From positions 1-47,087 of the forward strand of contig MU859297.1 of NCBI GenBank assembly GCA_033297205.1: 47,087 nt of DNA. The letters are read 5' to 3'. A program made the translations under genes and the position numbers. This document shows positions 1 through 11,479 of this stretch, piece by piece. The notes beneath the pieces were generated by a model that saw only the letters and a program-made list of their open reading frames with translations, was not told the DNA's origin and did not search any database. The DNA is from Pseudoneurospora amorphoporcata (lineage: Eukaryota; Ascomycota; Sordariomycetes; Sordariales; Sordariaceae). Positions within the stretch are counted from its first letter, which is position 1, and each line of letters starts with the position of its first letter.

Positions 1-95
1 TGGCCCACTTTCACTTCCAGACCACACCAGTATTTTGTCCTTCTTCCTTTCTCTTCCCGTAGCGCTTTCTTTCGTGATCATCCACAATATCATCA
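1..95. repeat. Unmutated copy of a duplicated flank (partner 44619-44713)
   Basis: This stretch aligns without gaps to 44619-44713. Every difference I see is C-to-T or G-to-A in the right-hand copy, for example the CCAG here reads CTAG there and CACACCAG reads CATACTAA. The right copy therefore looks like a RIP-mutated duplicate of this one. The left edge is the window end, so the full duplication may be longer. Confidence 0.8.
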
Positions 96-996
96 GCTTC
101 CCACAGAAAGTCATACTCGTTAGGGCTCGAAGCAACTCCTGCCTCATTGGCATCGGTCTGATCTTGGAGGACGCTTCGAGCTCTGATGAGTATTGTACTG
201 CCTCGTCTTTATGTTCCTTGGGTGTTGCCTTTACCCACATTTTTTTCGATTTGGTGTCAGTCTGCTGAGACCACGCAAATGCATCGGGCGCTGGTGGCGA
301 GTTGGGTAATGGAAAATCTGCATTTCAGTCTTTGCTAGGAAGGAGGATGCGTCGGATATCTACCTACACTTGGAAAATGTCAGCAGAAAGGGGGGTACAC
401 GGAGCTCCTGAAGCGACGACATATGGAGCCAATGAGTTGTTTGCGCGACATCTGTTCTTTTGCTTATACCCTCTGTTCACAGTCAAAGGCTCTTGATTCA
501 GGAGATGAACCATCTCCCCTAGGTCTCTTAGATTTCTAGTTGAATATCAGACGTATTTTTTATCCTTTCGTCTTTTGAGTAGCAGAGACGGGTTGTATTA
601 AACGCCGGAATCTTGTATGCTTTCATCTGGGGTGGGGATGGGGATCAAGGCGGCGGTGTTGGAGATGGGATGGAAGGCGAGGGGTAGTGTTGAGTATTGT
701 GTGTTAAGTAGCGGAGGAGGACCGTGGTTCATGTTGCGGTGTTGTCAGCATTTGTTCATCGAGGCGGTTGGTGAGAACCGTCACGACGGGATTGGTACCC
801 CAGGAGCTGACGGCCTACGGGCAGTTAGGAAATGGAGCGGCAGGTTTTATCCGACGGCGGCTATCCTCCGCCGAATGGTTTCCCTGTCGAGAACGGGTGA
901 AGGATCACATGCCTCGCTCTGGGCGCTATGTACTTGAGTAAATAGCCGGAATGAGACTTTTAACACATTGATCCACGGTTCCCATCGCTGGCAAAT
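96..996. other. No recognisable gene
   Basis: Only short open frames without recognisable domains or splice structure occur here. A GGGG/GGAGG-rich patch lies around 620-720. I see no RNA gene or mobile element. Confidence 0.5.
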
Positions 997-1995
997 CTAT
1001 TTCCAGTGCAATCCCACTTCCCAGCAGTACGGGTCGCGGCGGTGCCCGATCTGCTGTCCAAATCGGAACGCGAGTTTTCCACCATCGCGCTCCGACCGCT
1101 TGACTCGGATACACTGGGCGGCATAATTGATCAACCCGGGCAGAGCATCATCACGTCTGCAGAAGCACTTTCCTCTGGTCACGTCCGGGTGCTTGTGCCC
1201 TCTGTAGAAGATGCCGTATAAGCAGTACTCGAACTCGAGCATCCCCTCCTTTTGATACTCTCTCCAACACAACCGCCTTCTCTTAGCATCTTCATCCAAC
1301 CACCGTGCATGCACGCCTTCGATGGCCATGAAGATCCACGGAATGCTGATCTCCGATTCACGACTGAGGAGTTTGTCAACGGCGTCAATCCCGTCCCAAA
1401 CAGCTAGGTCGAGAACTGTCTCCTCGTCTCGCTTGCCTCCCTCCCCTCAGGGTCCAAAGTTATCTTCGTCATCGTCCTCATCGCCATCGCCATCTGTCTT
1501 GCTCTCCTTCTCCTCTGGCTGCTGCTGCTTAACCCGCTTCTCAGAAACGACCTCAACATCAGAATCCACCTCATCCGCCCCGTCCTCCCCAGGGGAATCC
1601 ATCTCAGCAGCAGATCTACTTCGCTTACGACCATGTGCATCCAGCTCCCCATCCACCGTGCCCTCAGCCTCAGCGACGACCTTCTTAACCAGGGGCATTT
1701 TCCCCTTCGCCGCCTCCTGTTCGATATGCGACACCGAACTCGGTGTGCCGCGCCCTTTAGCGTTGCCGGGGAGTGCCGGACTGACGCCGCTGGGGGCGGC
1801 TTCCCTTGCGCAGCTGGCGCATGCAAACGATCTCCCGTTCCTCTCGCCCTAGAGGTGGTTCCGGGTCTGGCCTTGGATTTCCTTCAGCTCTGCTAGGTCG
1901 GATTTTATAGCTTGGAGGTCGGAAGTTAGGGAGATGAGGAGCTGCTTGGTTTCCGAGAGCTCGTACATCGAGTTGGCGGTCATTTGGGGTGGCAT
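997..1995 (-). pseudogene. Hypothetical gene with two in-frame stops
   Basis: From the ATG at 1995-1993 one minus-strand frame runs 332 codons to a stop at 999-997. It is broken only by TAG (1851-1849) and TGA (1449-1447). The N-terminal 48 codons look like a helical/coiled-coil segment rich in E, L and K. After the TAG comes a CASC cysteine motif, then a basic patch (KRSRS), a strongly acidic Asp/Glu stretch, and a C-terminal part rich in Cys, His and Arg. The coherent frame on both sides of each stop argues for nonsense mutations of CAG and CGA (both C-to-T) rather than introns; the one candidate intron I tested would break the frame. I do not recognise the family. A spliced or readthrough gene remains possible. 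Confidence 0.55.
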
Positions 1996-3246
1996 CGCAA
2001 ATTCTTTAATGGCTTAATGATAGGTACTGACTTGATGAGGAAATACCGAAAAATAGGAGGAGGTGCAAAGGGAGGTGCAAACAAAGAAGGGTTTGCACTG
2101 CAGACGTGCACTAACAGGATGGTACCTTGAGGTGTTAGGCTTAACAGTTATTTTTGCGGGGTAAAATCGAGAAGCGGGACCATGCATTAAGATGCTGATA
2201 GTGCAATTAGAATTGTGTTTGGGGATACACGCCAAATTTGTTAACTTACTAACAAGACTTGCAAGCGGCCGTTCTCTTTCTAGAGCTCCCAAACACCAAT
2301 TTTCATTTTTCTCCGGTGTTCCTCTCTGTGGCAGTCGTAACCGACACTACCAATTTTTCTGTATTTCAGCCAGATCCAGCTGGGCATTCCCTCTCTTCCC
2401 TCTTCAACCCCTCCTGTTAACTACAATTACACCACTTTGTGTTTGCCTTGTCCTTGTTTTTACTCTCCCTCCGATCTCCTCTCCCCAGACGGAGGCTTCT
2501 CACCTCCGGGCCATCTGGCCCCGACCCCGTCGACGGCACCGGCCCCAGATCCATCGGTCCCCAAAATCACGGCCCCACTAAAGCTGAGACACCTACTGAT
2601 CCAGATCCCGCTGTCCCGGTCCCGGTCGCGTCCACACCCACCGCCGTAATCTGCGTCAAAATGCCCACCACTGCTTACAGTTCCTCACCACCAAGCAGTC
2701 TATGATGACGATAGCTGAAAAAGGCACCCTCATCTCCACGGTTATTTCATTTGCCGGTCTTCCTTTCCTTTCGCATCTATTCTTTCCATCGGTCTTCCCG
2801 ATGAACTTTGTCACGGATCTGACCACCAGATATGATCCACCAATCGATGGCATTGGCGGGGGGTCATGGCATTGCTTACTTTTATGTCCACTCAGAACAG
2901 CCCAAATAATGAGGCTGAGGTGAGGCCTCCCCTCATTTGACGCTCTTTCTTTCTTGGCTTGGTACCTGAGCTACGTGTGTAATGCCCAACGTTCTCTGCC
3001 CGATACAATGTTGACTGACATCTCTTCTGCTGTCAAGACAACCAAATCGTATTGAGGCGGGAGGCTCTGCCAGGTGCTCCTCTCTCTCACTACTCCTCGA
3101 CTTGTTGCTGCGTGTTTCTGTCCACTCCTCTTTGTCAGACATCTTATCCTTCGCCCGTCACTGGGAGCCTCCCGATCCCGAACGCCGTCGTCGATGCAAA
3201 CGCCTTTTTGTCGACAAGAGTTGTTCTCGTCAACGAGTCGAGCACG
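1996..3246. other. Intergenic region upstream of the PNP-NLR
   Basis: Open frames here are short, proline-rich and overlapping, with no domain I recognise. The stretch from about 2370 to 2660 is C/T-rich on the plus strand, as fungal promoters and leaders often are. It probably holds the promoter and 5' leader of the NLR starting at 3247 and the divergent upstream region of the 997-1995 relic. Confidence 0.45.
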
Positions 3247-6200
3247 ATGGCTGCACCAGCGGGAACGGGCAATGACCGGGCCTATTCCCGTCCTGCAACC
3301 CGGGACGACTTCGAGATTGCGATAATCTGCGCACTTACCCGCGAAATGGACGCCGTTGAGTTGCTCGTCGATGAATTCTGGACGGATGGGCACGATCAAA
3401 CTCAATACGGCAGGGCTCCGAGCGACTCGAACTCATATGAGCTAGCCCGGATTGGAAAGTTCAACGTAGTCCTCGTTGTCCTTCCCAGCATGGGAAAAGT
3501 TGATGCAGCCGCGGCAGCACACGGTGTCGCTACAAGTTACCCGAATATCTCCCTAGTCCTCGTGGTCGGTGTTTGTGGCGGCATGCCTTTCGCCAACGTC
3601 GGAGGGGAGCGCGAGGAAATAGTCCTTGGGGATGTAGTCATCAGCAGCACCCTGAATCAATACGACTTTGGAAGACAGCTACCGGATCGTTTTCTCAGCA
3701 AAAGCGGAGTCGAGGATACGTTCGGCAGGCCGAACAGGGATCTTCGGGGCCTGCTCAAGAGCTTGGAGAAAATGAGAACCCGCAATGAGTTTCAGAGACA
3801 GGCAGCCGATAACCTGGTGAAGCTTCAGGAGCGCAGTGGCCAGCTCTCCCGATATACATACCCAGGAACAGACAAGGACAGACTATTCGAAGCTTCATAC
3901 GAGCACAAACATCACCGCCCTGCGTCAGTGTGCCTTCCTTGCGCGCAAGGATTGATATGCGAGTCATCATGGGAAATTTCGTGTGATGATATTGGTTGTG
4001 ACGCCAGATATCTGGTTCAAAGAAAGAGATGCGGTCAACCCGATCAGCCCATGGTCTTCATAGGGCGCGTGGGGTCAGCAGATGCTGTTGTCCGCTCTGC
4101 CAAACACCGCGATACTTATGCCGAAAAGGGCATCATCGCCTTAGAGATGGAAGGTGCAGGGGTATGGGATGTGTTACCTTGCCTCGTCATCAAAGGCGTG
4201 TGTGATTACGCAGACAGCCACAAGAACAAAGGGTGGCAGGGTTATGCTGCGGCCACCGCTGCGTCGGTGGCGAAGGCATTTCTGAACCGCTACCAAGGGA
4301 CTGGAAAGATTTCTAGGAATGCAAGTGAACACCAAACAATTCCAACTCCCGCACCCTTCCTGAATGCTCCATTTCAGCTTGATGATGACTTCGTCGAACG
4401 GGATGAGATTATGTCGTGGCTGCAAACCGAGATAAAGGACACGGGGAGCCGTGCTGCACTTGTAGGCTTTGGGGGCGTAGGGTATGTGATATCATGATCC
4501 CAAAGTGCATTCTAGCTAACTCCTTTGTGAGAAAAAAGGAGCTAACGCCGTGGTAACCAGAAAGTCACGACTCGTCATCCGATACGCGCGTAATACCCAG
4601 AGAACTTCTCCCCAAACATACGTTCTCTGGGTATACGCTGGCACCCAAGCATTGTTCATCGGATCGTTTCGCGAAATTGCACAAGAACTGAGCCTGGATG
4701 GCTGGGATAATGTCAAAGTTGATGTCCTACGGCTGGTGCTTGACTGGCTACGTTCTGGCAACCGACAGTGGCTGATGATTCTCGACAACGCCGATGATAT
4801 CAACGTTTTCGACCCAAAACCAGACGAACGCAAAGACTCGGATAGTGGGGCCGCTTCTTCGACAGCATTAAAGCCGCTCGACTTCCTCCGCCGATGCCAA
4901 AATGGGAATATTCTGATCACGTCACGAAGCGAGAAAGTCGCCAGGCGTCTCGGGGTGGGGTTGCATTTTCGGCGAGTTGAACCAATGATCAAAGGCCAGG
5001 CGAGGCAGCTGTTACGACATAAACTAGCTACCGTGGAAGATGAAAGCGGGGAAGAGAACCTGGTTGACGCTCTCGACTGCATTCCGCTCGCTATTACTCA
5101 GGCAGCGGCATATATCAACCATCTTGCATCGACGGGAAGGACGTCCGTCCGCGTGTACTTGGAGCAGTTCCGCCAGAGCGAGAATAACCAGGCAGTTCTT
5201 CTCAACCACCTCCCTGAAGACGAAGCTTCAGGTCCGGTGTTCACGACATGGATAATCACATACGAACATATACGAAAAGAACGACCGTCAGCCTCCGACC
5301 TGTTGTCGTTGCTGAGTTTCTTCTATCACCGCGGAATTCCAGAATGGGTACTTGAAAGGTACTATAAGAACTTCGAGACCTATCACCCACATGCCAAGCT
5401 ACCCCAGGATTGTTTGGATCCGCTGGCAGAAGACGTAGCAATGTTGTGCAGCTATTCGCTTGTCACGGTAGTACCCATGATTGACAATCGGGACAATCAA
5501 CAACCAAACTCCCGTTCACTTCAAATGCACGCTTTAGTACATACTTGTACTCGCCACTGGGTTAGGTCAAAGGACTCTAATGGGAAGTGGCTAGGCACCT
5601 TCATTCACCTCTTGGATGCAGAGCATCTTGAACTTGAAAAATACGATTTTGAAGATTGGACATCATATCGCGACCTGTCGCCCCATGTTGATTCTCTGGT
5701 AGAATCAAATGGGCTTGATAGCCTTGAGGAAATTCATACAGTCAGATTGGTCAGGTTGCTCGAGGATTCAGCGGCGTACAGTGATGAAGTCGGTACGCTG
5801 GAGAGATCGGAACGGTTGTTGATGAAGGCGTTGAAATTAGCTGAAACGAAACTTTGCAAAGCACACGAAGCAATAGCATGTGTTATTGGTCGGATACACC
5901 TGCTAAATCAATTTGAGCATAACGAAACACTTCGCGGCACGGTAGCGTCTGCGGCGAATCGGTTGTTCTCCGGGCAGTTGGACATGCTCACAGCTCCTGC
6001 CGACAACTTGACTGCACTAAAAAGCTATGTTATGGCAACCGATGTGCTTATACTAGACGCAAACGAGCGTACCGATGAGCATAAACAGGCTCTCCTGTTG
6101 CTAGCACCTCTACAAGAGATGAAGGAATCAAACCCGAATGTTCCTGTTGAACGTGTGGTTGGTCACATGGTGCGTTTCATCTCCGACGCTCCGTCCTGTA

Positions 6201-7474
6201 ATTTTACTTCCATAGTGTTCAGACTTATTGAGGTGATCATTCGCGTTCTTGGGCACATGCGAAGCTATCCAGAGGAGGAGGCCCTATACCGTGCCTTTCT
6301 AGAGCGGCGGATGCGCTTACCAGACGAGGTGTGGTGGGGACCACATTGTTTCTACACTGAAGAAAAGATTGTACACGAACTTTGCGATGTTTTGATGGAC
6401 CAACGCAAATTTCAAGAAGCTGAAGCTTTGTTGCGACGGTTGCATTCGGAATATAATCCAGGGGCAGTGGATCCAGAAGAAACCGCAGAAAAAGGTGATT
6501 ACTTGTTTACGTTCGGTCAGGTATTGTTTTACCAAAACAAGTTCGACCAAGCCGAGAAAATATTCCGCGAAGGCTCCGAAAGAATCCACGCCCTTAACAA
6601 ACTGGACTTTGCGGAACCCTCTGGGGTGGGCATGGGGTACTATAGATGGATTGGTTATACGCTCGCTTCACAAGGCAAGCATGGCGAGGCATCAGATTGC
6701 TTTCGCCAAATCCTCGAATGGAGCAAACAGCTACAGCTTCTGGAGCACCCTGATACACTGCATATCTACGAGAACCTTGTGGAGAGTCTTATGCCCCTGG
6801 AAAATTACGGAGAAGCGGAAGACATACTAAAGCAGTGCATCAATCTTATGCAGAGAAAATTCAAGCACCAGCCGGGCAAGAGGTGCCACTTCTTGAGACA
6901 GCTATTGGAAGTCATGAAGGCACAAGGCAAGGATGAAGATGAAGAGTATTATGACTATCAAGACCAGCTCGCCGAGCTTGAGGGCTGGGACACATCTGAC
7001 TCAGATGAAGATGATTCATCCGAGGAACCAAATGGCGGCAGCGAACTTTCCCCCGACGGCAGCCAAGCAGGCAGCGAAGGGGGCCATTCACTTGAGCATT
7101 GTTCGGAAGAGTTGCAGGTCGAGGATAGATCAACACCAGTTGATCCAACCACAATGACTACAAGGGTAGCCATCCTGACTCACGATTATAGTACCATGAA
7201 CTTGACTACTCAAAACGACGAGCGACATGGTCAGGGGATTGTTGAGACATCCGACCAGCCGTTTCTAGCCTACGATGACAGCACAACAGTGGGGCGTGAC
7301 AGGCAACTGGAAGAATGTGGTGTTGAGATGTCAGGTGTTGAGGCTCAGGCACAAGGCCATCAAGCCCTACCAGAATCCATCACACCGGAAATGGAACAGC
7401 TATGGATGGAAGTTACAATTCAATGGATCAGAAACTATTACGAACAAGGGAGTCAAATCATGGACGAGCCATAG
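3247..7474 (+). CDS. PNP - NB-ARC - TPR NLR-type STAND protein
   Basis: Join 3247-4481 and 4561-7474 gives 1382 residues. The start ATG has context ACGATGG; an upstream in-frame ATG at 3052 adds a less domain-like leader. Residues about 20-348 form a purine nucleoside phosphorylase/uridine phosphorylase-like domain: GVCGGMP, LGDVVIS, ALEMEGAG and CDYADSHK are visible. NB-ARC follows with P-loop GFGGVGKS (about 407-414), kinase-2 WLMILDNADD (about 482), ITSRS (about 530) and an MHD-like MHALVH (about 734). Residues about 1025-1185 hold degenerate TPR-like helices; the tail is acidic and disordered. In fungi such proteins are STAND receptors tied to non-self recognition. Related PNP effector domains in immune proteins cleave nucleotides, but the substrate here is inference. 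The gene looks intact up to its TAG, though the frame continues afterwards (see 7475-7864). Confidence 0.88.
4482..4560 (+). other. Intron splitting the NB-ARC P-loop codon
   Basis: This 79-nt intron begins GTATGT, contains two GCTAAC branch-like sites and ends ACCAG. It interrupts the glycine codon just before the P-loop lysine (GG|A, then AAG TCA). If retained, translation stops five codons on at TGA (4495-4497), leaving essentially the PNP domain alone. Confidence 0.9.
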
Positions 7475-7864
7475 GATATGGAAGTCCAAGTCATATCCGA
7501 GACATTGGAATCAGACGCCACGAAACGCAAGATAGCACACTCGGTGAGACCAAACATCGGAAGAAGCGCGAGTGAGGAGTCAGACTCTCTAGATGACGTG
7601 AGTACAGCGTCAAGAGCCATCGAAAAGTTGCATGTAGGAGGACGACTGGAGCGCAGGGAGAACGCCTCAAGGCATGGGTTGAGGAAACTCGCTTCCCTTG
7701 GATTAGGCAAGAGATGGAACTTGCACGCAGAACGGGCATCAGAAGACCTTATGAGATTGAGTCGCCTGCTTAAGGAGGTAGAGAAGAAAGCGGGCGAAGA
7801 ATCGGACAAGGAGCGAAATGACGTGAGAGGGGATGACGATGAGGTAGATGAGGAGGTTGAATAA
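7475..7864 (+). other. In-frame 129-codon extension beyond the NLR stop
   Basis: After the TAG at 7472-7474 the same frame stays open to TAA at 7862-7864. The encoded tail is charged and Ser/Glu-rich, with a probable coiled coil (around SRLLKEVEKKAGEE) and an acidic end. It has an ATG at 7478 but only three bases separate it from the upstream stop, so an independent gene is unlikely. The simplest reading is that the ancestral NLR was about 130 residues longer and a CAG-to-TAG change truncated it. Readthrough or a separate small ORF are alternatives. Confidence 0.5.
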
Positions 7865-9528
7865 TTGGAAGTCGGAAGAGGGCGTGTACAAGTAAGAGAT
7901 AGCGGCACATCTATGCATTGTTATTCTGTTGGGTATCCGTGTCGTGGGAGACCCATTACCTTTTTCTTTTTCTTTTTCTTTTTCCCTCTTTCCTCCTTGA
8001 TTTTCTCTCCTTTATTCTTTTCATGTTCTCTGCGCTGTTCCATCGATTCGTCTTCTTCTTGCCTAGTTCTTGGTGTCCTTTCAATCCCTCCCTTTTCCCC
8101 TTAAAGTTGAAGCGAATCTATTCGCCTCATTATCTCTCTCGCTCTTTCTACTTATCAGGGCTGGAATCGCCTTCTTGCCCAGACGAGTATGTCCATACAT
8201 TTACAGATCAAGCACCATCCCTTCGAGCGATGCCCGTCGCTCGATAGAACAAGGTACAGGGGTAATCACAAATATCGAGGCCTACTAATTTCTCCTGTAA
8301 AAGGACAGTGGTTCCCATGGAAGAACCAACAGGGAAGAATCCTGTGGACGTGTGGTGTATCAATATATCGCTTCCCCTATCCACAGAATGGGGAGTGTCA
8401 CTGGTCACTGGGGGAGGCCGTCGAACGGTCCTCTCGTCATCAACGAATTCCTCCCGCGTACTTGAGCGCTGACTTTGCCAAGTTCTACCACATACGGCCA
8501 TACCCACTGGAAAACTCGGGATCCCGTCTGCTCTCCCATAGATAAGCCAGTGAGGGCCAGACTAGTAGTTGGGTTGGTGACGACCAGCGAATCCCTGGTG
8601 TTATATGTTTTTTTGCATCTTGCAACTTTTTCTCTCGCTTTTTTATAACAGACGGTTTTATTTTCTTATGGTTCTTCTTTTTTCTGGGTTTCCTTCTGGA
8701 TAAACATTTTCCGTTTCCAACTTCTAACACGTGCATGCGATATCGGTCGAAACTTGCAGCTTTGTCTTCCACTTTTATGCCCAGATGCTGCATGTGCATG
8801 TGCCCGTGGCATTTGGCTCCTGCGTTCTGGGACAACTCCTGCGAGGTAGTGACGAGGATAGGAGGCTAACGGCAGAAATGTGGTTGACTGGGAGATCTCA
8901 AAAAGGAGAAGGAACAATGGAAACTGGCAAGCACGCCTGTCACGGATATTGCAGGTGGACTGGGCAGTGGAGGATCTGCACAGGACAGTTAAGATACCTT
9001 CACACCTCCTGTATATTAGCCAGTCCACAGGGCCTGGGGGATTCCCTGGACCTCTTCTTGTTGCATCTTCAATACAATCCACATACTCAATCTCGGGCCT
9101 AGATTGCATTCGGCTTTTCTGACAGAGCCCACGGCAATGAATGGGATGAAAGGTCAGTGAATGGGGAGCCCTGTGAATGGACGGGCACGGGCTTCCAACC
9201 TGCAGTGAGTCCGCAGCCCCGAAGGGACCCCAGAGATGGTGTATCCGTGGCCGTCATCCCCAAGCTACATAGAGAGAATGAAATACTTTCATCCTATAGT
9301 AATTGGGAAGATCTTAATAGAAAGGACTTTTGCGTGTTGGAGGAGTAATGATAAAGAAGGTTCGGAAATAATAGGAGAAAGAAGGTGTAGAATATTAGTA
9401 TGGAAAATTGTTTCTATGTTTTTATAGTAAATTATACTTATTCGACAGTGGTCTTCGACACAATACCGAGGAGAATTAGGGGCCGAGATGATTATGGAGG
9501 TCCTGGCTGGGAGGAGGCTATGGAGGAG
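7865..9528. other. Intergenic region with polypyrimidine tracts
   Basis: No convincing gene. A plus-strand run of TTTTTC units lies at about 7960-7990 and another T-rich stretch at about 8605-8700, resembling fungal promoter/leader tracts. A block at 8571-8612 recurs upstream of the HET pseudogene. The rest has only short shadow-like open frames. Confidence 0.45.
8571..8612 (+). repeat. Conserved 42-bp block shared with 29582-29623
   Basis: Sequence GGTTGGTGACGACCAGCGAA and what follows matches 29582-29623 with about three differences, after which both copies enter long T-rich tracts. The second copy lies about 430 bp upstream of the HET pseudogene ATG, so this could be a shared promoter/leader segment or an unrecognised repeat edge. 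Confidence 0.6.
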
Positions 9529-9881
9529 TGTTACGAACTTAAGCGACAGCACCACTGAAGGAGGTTGAGTGTAACCTCAGACGGGGATTGGTCGGAAGTG
9601 TGCTCACTGCAGGAGAGTGCTCACGGTGAGCCAACAGCATGAGTGAGCCAGCACCAAAACAGGACACTTGGGCATGGCGGGATAGAACGAGCACTCAGGT
9701 ATAAAGGGATGACTGGAGAACACAGATTGTTAGATAGTTCGACAGTAGTCAATGGATCATCATCACCGAGACTAGTATCACGGTCATACTTGTTGTGAAC
9801 CTTTTGGCTTCACCGAACGACTTCTGATAGTTACTACCTTCAGCTATCTCACTTAGGCAGATCAGACTGCCGTTCGTCACA
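9529..9881. mobile_element. Solo LTR, 353 bp, with 5-bp target duplication
   Basis: It begins TGTTACGAAC and ends GTTCGTCACA, which are inverted versions of each other with one mismatch. The 5 bases on each side are AGGAG (9524-9528 and 9882-9886), a perfect target-site duplication. No internal retroelement sequence is attached, so this is a solo LTR left by LTR-LTR recombination. It shows no clear RIP decay. Related copies are at 21996-22121 (inverted, truncated), 46192-46453 and 46454-46707. Confidence 0.88.
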
Positions 9882-10179
9882 AGGAGGCACCTGATGAGGG
9901 TGACACTCAAAGTACCCTCCGGTCAGGCCTTCATGTTTCTTCTTTGTGCAATGTGAGCGGGCTGAGGCCGGCGCCCTAGGTTGGGCACTGGCTATAGGTA
10001 CCAGGCAGCCAATCAGTCAGGTTTCTTGAGGCTGACTACTTCCCCTCCTTTCGACCCGTGGTTTCAAATTCAACGTCACGGTCCTGACAACCTCAACAAC
10101 TGTCCCCAAATATCTCTCCCGTCAACAGACGCGACAAAATTTCACTCTTCTATCTGACAATAGAGGTTGGATGCAAGAG
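9882..10179. other. No recognisable gene
   Basis: I see no open frame with domain or splice support between the solo LTR and the decayed gene to its right. Confidence 0.4.
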
Positions 10180-10720
10180 TGGAGGCCTAGAAGGTCGGCT
10201 GATCCCATTCCGGTTTCGAAAAGGGGGCCGTCACACCCATCACCTGCAGAACCCGGACAAGGGGGCAGGAGGGCTTATTGACTTATTCTGTCATCAGAGT
10301 ATGAAGGTGAACCAGGTGAGACCGAGTTATAAACAGTATGACATCTCCTGCAAAACCTCTTCTCTTTTTTCTGTATCCGCCTATCAAAACTTGCAGGTTA
10401 CTGCCCCTTTACAACAGCTGAGGAACCCAATCGATCAGTCTTTGATCCCGAGGTAGGAACATGCGTCCCCGAATAAGCAGTTGAAAGTCCATGACAGTCA
10501 CACCCGTCTAACACTGATTTCCTCTAGATTCTGAACAGGGCAATGAACAGGGCATCTGGACGCCTCATCGCGCTTCTTTAGGAGGAGCTGGAGAGGTTAA
10601 GCAGCGAGAACGAACTCATCGAGGATATCGAAGAGACGGATGAGGCACTATCGAACCTCAATCTCGAAAATAGGAAGTCCGGGTGCCGTCTCTGAGGATA
10701 TTAAAACGACGTTTTCTGAA
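10180..10720 (+). pseudogene. Decayed intron-containing gene, coiled-coil segment
   Basis: Two consecutive intron-like elements are visible: 10316-10396 (GTGAGA...TTGCAG) and 10453-10527 (GTAGGA, branch CTAAC, ending CCTCTAG). The exon after the second reads ILNRAMNRASGRLIALL, a TAG, then EELERLSSENELIEDIEETD, a strongly heptad-like charged helix. The TAG fits a mutated CAG. I cannot assign a family; a helical fungal membrane/DUF protein is one possibility, since a hydrophobic segment follows at about 10860-10920. Boundaries are approximate. Confidence 0.35.
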
Positions 10721-11171
10721 GATGTCTGGTAGTACTCAGAATCACGTTAATTAGGCCGTCTAGCAAAAATCAGATGATCGGCTTGCTTTGGAGAAGAAGG
10801 TTGGGATCAGGAACGAACAACAGCTCCACCCTACCTTGTCGTCGTTATATCTAGTAACTCCCTTGCTGCTCGGATTCTTATTTAGTTATATCGTTTGGCC
10901 AAACGATGAAGGTACCTTAGCAATCTTTACCTTGCTGTCCTCCTTCGATACATCATCATTTACATTTACAAATCATAATACTCTCGATCCGTTGTAAACC
11001 CTTTCTAATAAACTGTCGAACCAATCAGATGCCGCAAACGGCTAAAATGTTTCCCTTTTTAGACATGCTAGAAGGATCCCTTCTCAAGCTGACGAAACAT
11101 GTCGTCCCGGAGGACAGAGTTGATAAAGAAACGTCCATTTAATTGTTGACAGCACTGGCAGCCTAGGCTCT
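10721..11171. other. No recognisable gene; one short hydrophobic ORF
   Basis: An open frame at 10788-10997 encodes 69 residues with one likely membrane segment (around LLLGFLFSYIVW). It could be the tail of the decayed gene to its left or chance. Nothing else is supported. Confidence 0.3.
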
Positions 11172-11248
11172 CCTGCAATTTGCAGTTCGCCCTACGGGAG
11201 GCGGAAGTAGACGTTAAAAATAACAACAAAAAAGCCTGCAATTTGCAG
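11172..11248 (-). mobile_element. 49-bp retroposon-tail insertion with 14-bp direct repeats
   Basis: CCTGCAATTTGCAG occurs at 11172-11185 and again at 11235-11248. Between them lies a 49-bp segment starting TTCGCCCTACGGGAGGCGG and ending in an A-rich tail (TAAAAATAACAACAAAAAAG). The same core (GCCCTACGGGAGGCGGAAGT, then an A/TAA-rich tail) occurs on the minus strand at about 28344-28412. Variable-length direct repeats plus an A-rich simple-repeat end are hallmarks of non-LTR retroposition, so this looks like the 3' end of a LINE or SINE. The tail lies on the plus-strand right side. The direct repeat is itself almost palindromic, so a small inverted-repeat element is an alternative. Confidence 0.5.
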
Positions 11249-11479
11249 GTTCCACTCGGATTTACAGCCCTACCCCGCCACGGCCCCATAAGTGGTGCAA
11301 GCTACCAGGCCGCTGCTGGTGGACTGGCCTGTCTGGGCTCTCGCCCATATAGCCAATCCTCCACGCACATCCCCCTTTCCTCTCCTTCGCACAACAACAC
11401 ATATCTTACCATACCCCCAACGGTGCCCTCTCGCCCCGTGATACTTTGCCCAGGAACGATTCTACAGACAGCCATCAAT

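Noticed and set aside
1404..1826. 140-codon minus-strand frame overlapping the 997-1995 relic
   Set aside because: Arg/Ser-rich frame of low complexity; the overlapping frame with acidic/basic domains and an ATG is more coherent.
2192..2705. Proline-rich open frames upstream of the PNP-NLR
   Set aside because: Three overlapping frames all look similar, as expected from C/T-rich non-coding leader sequence.
4516..5082. 188-codon minus-strand frame opposite the NB-ARC domain
   Set aside because: Serine/arginine-rich shadow of a well-supported NB-ARC coding strand.
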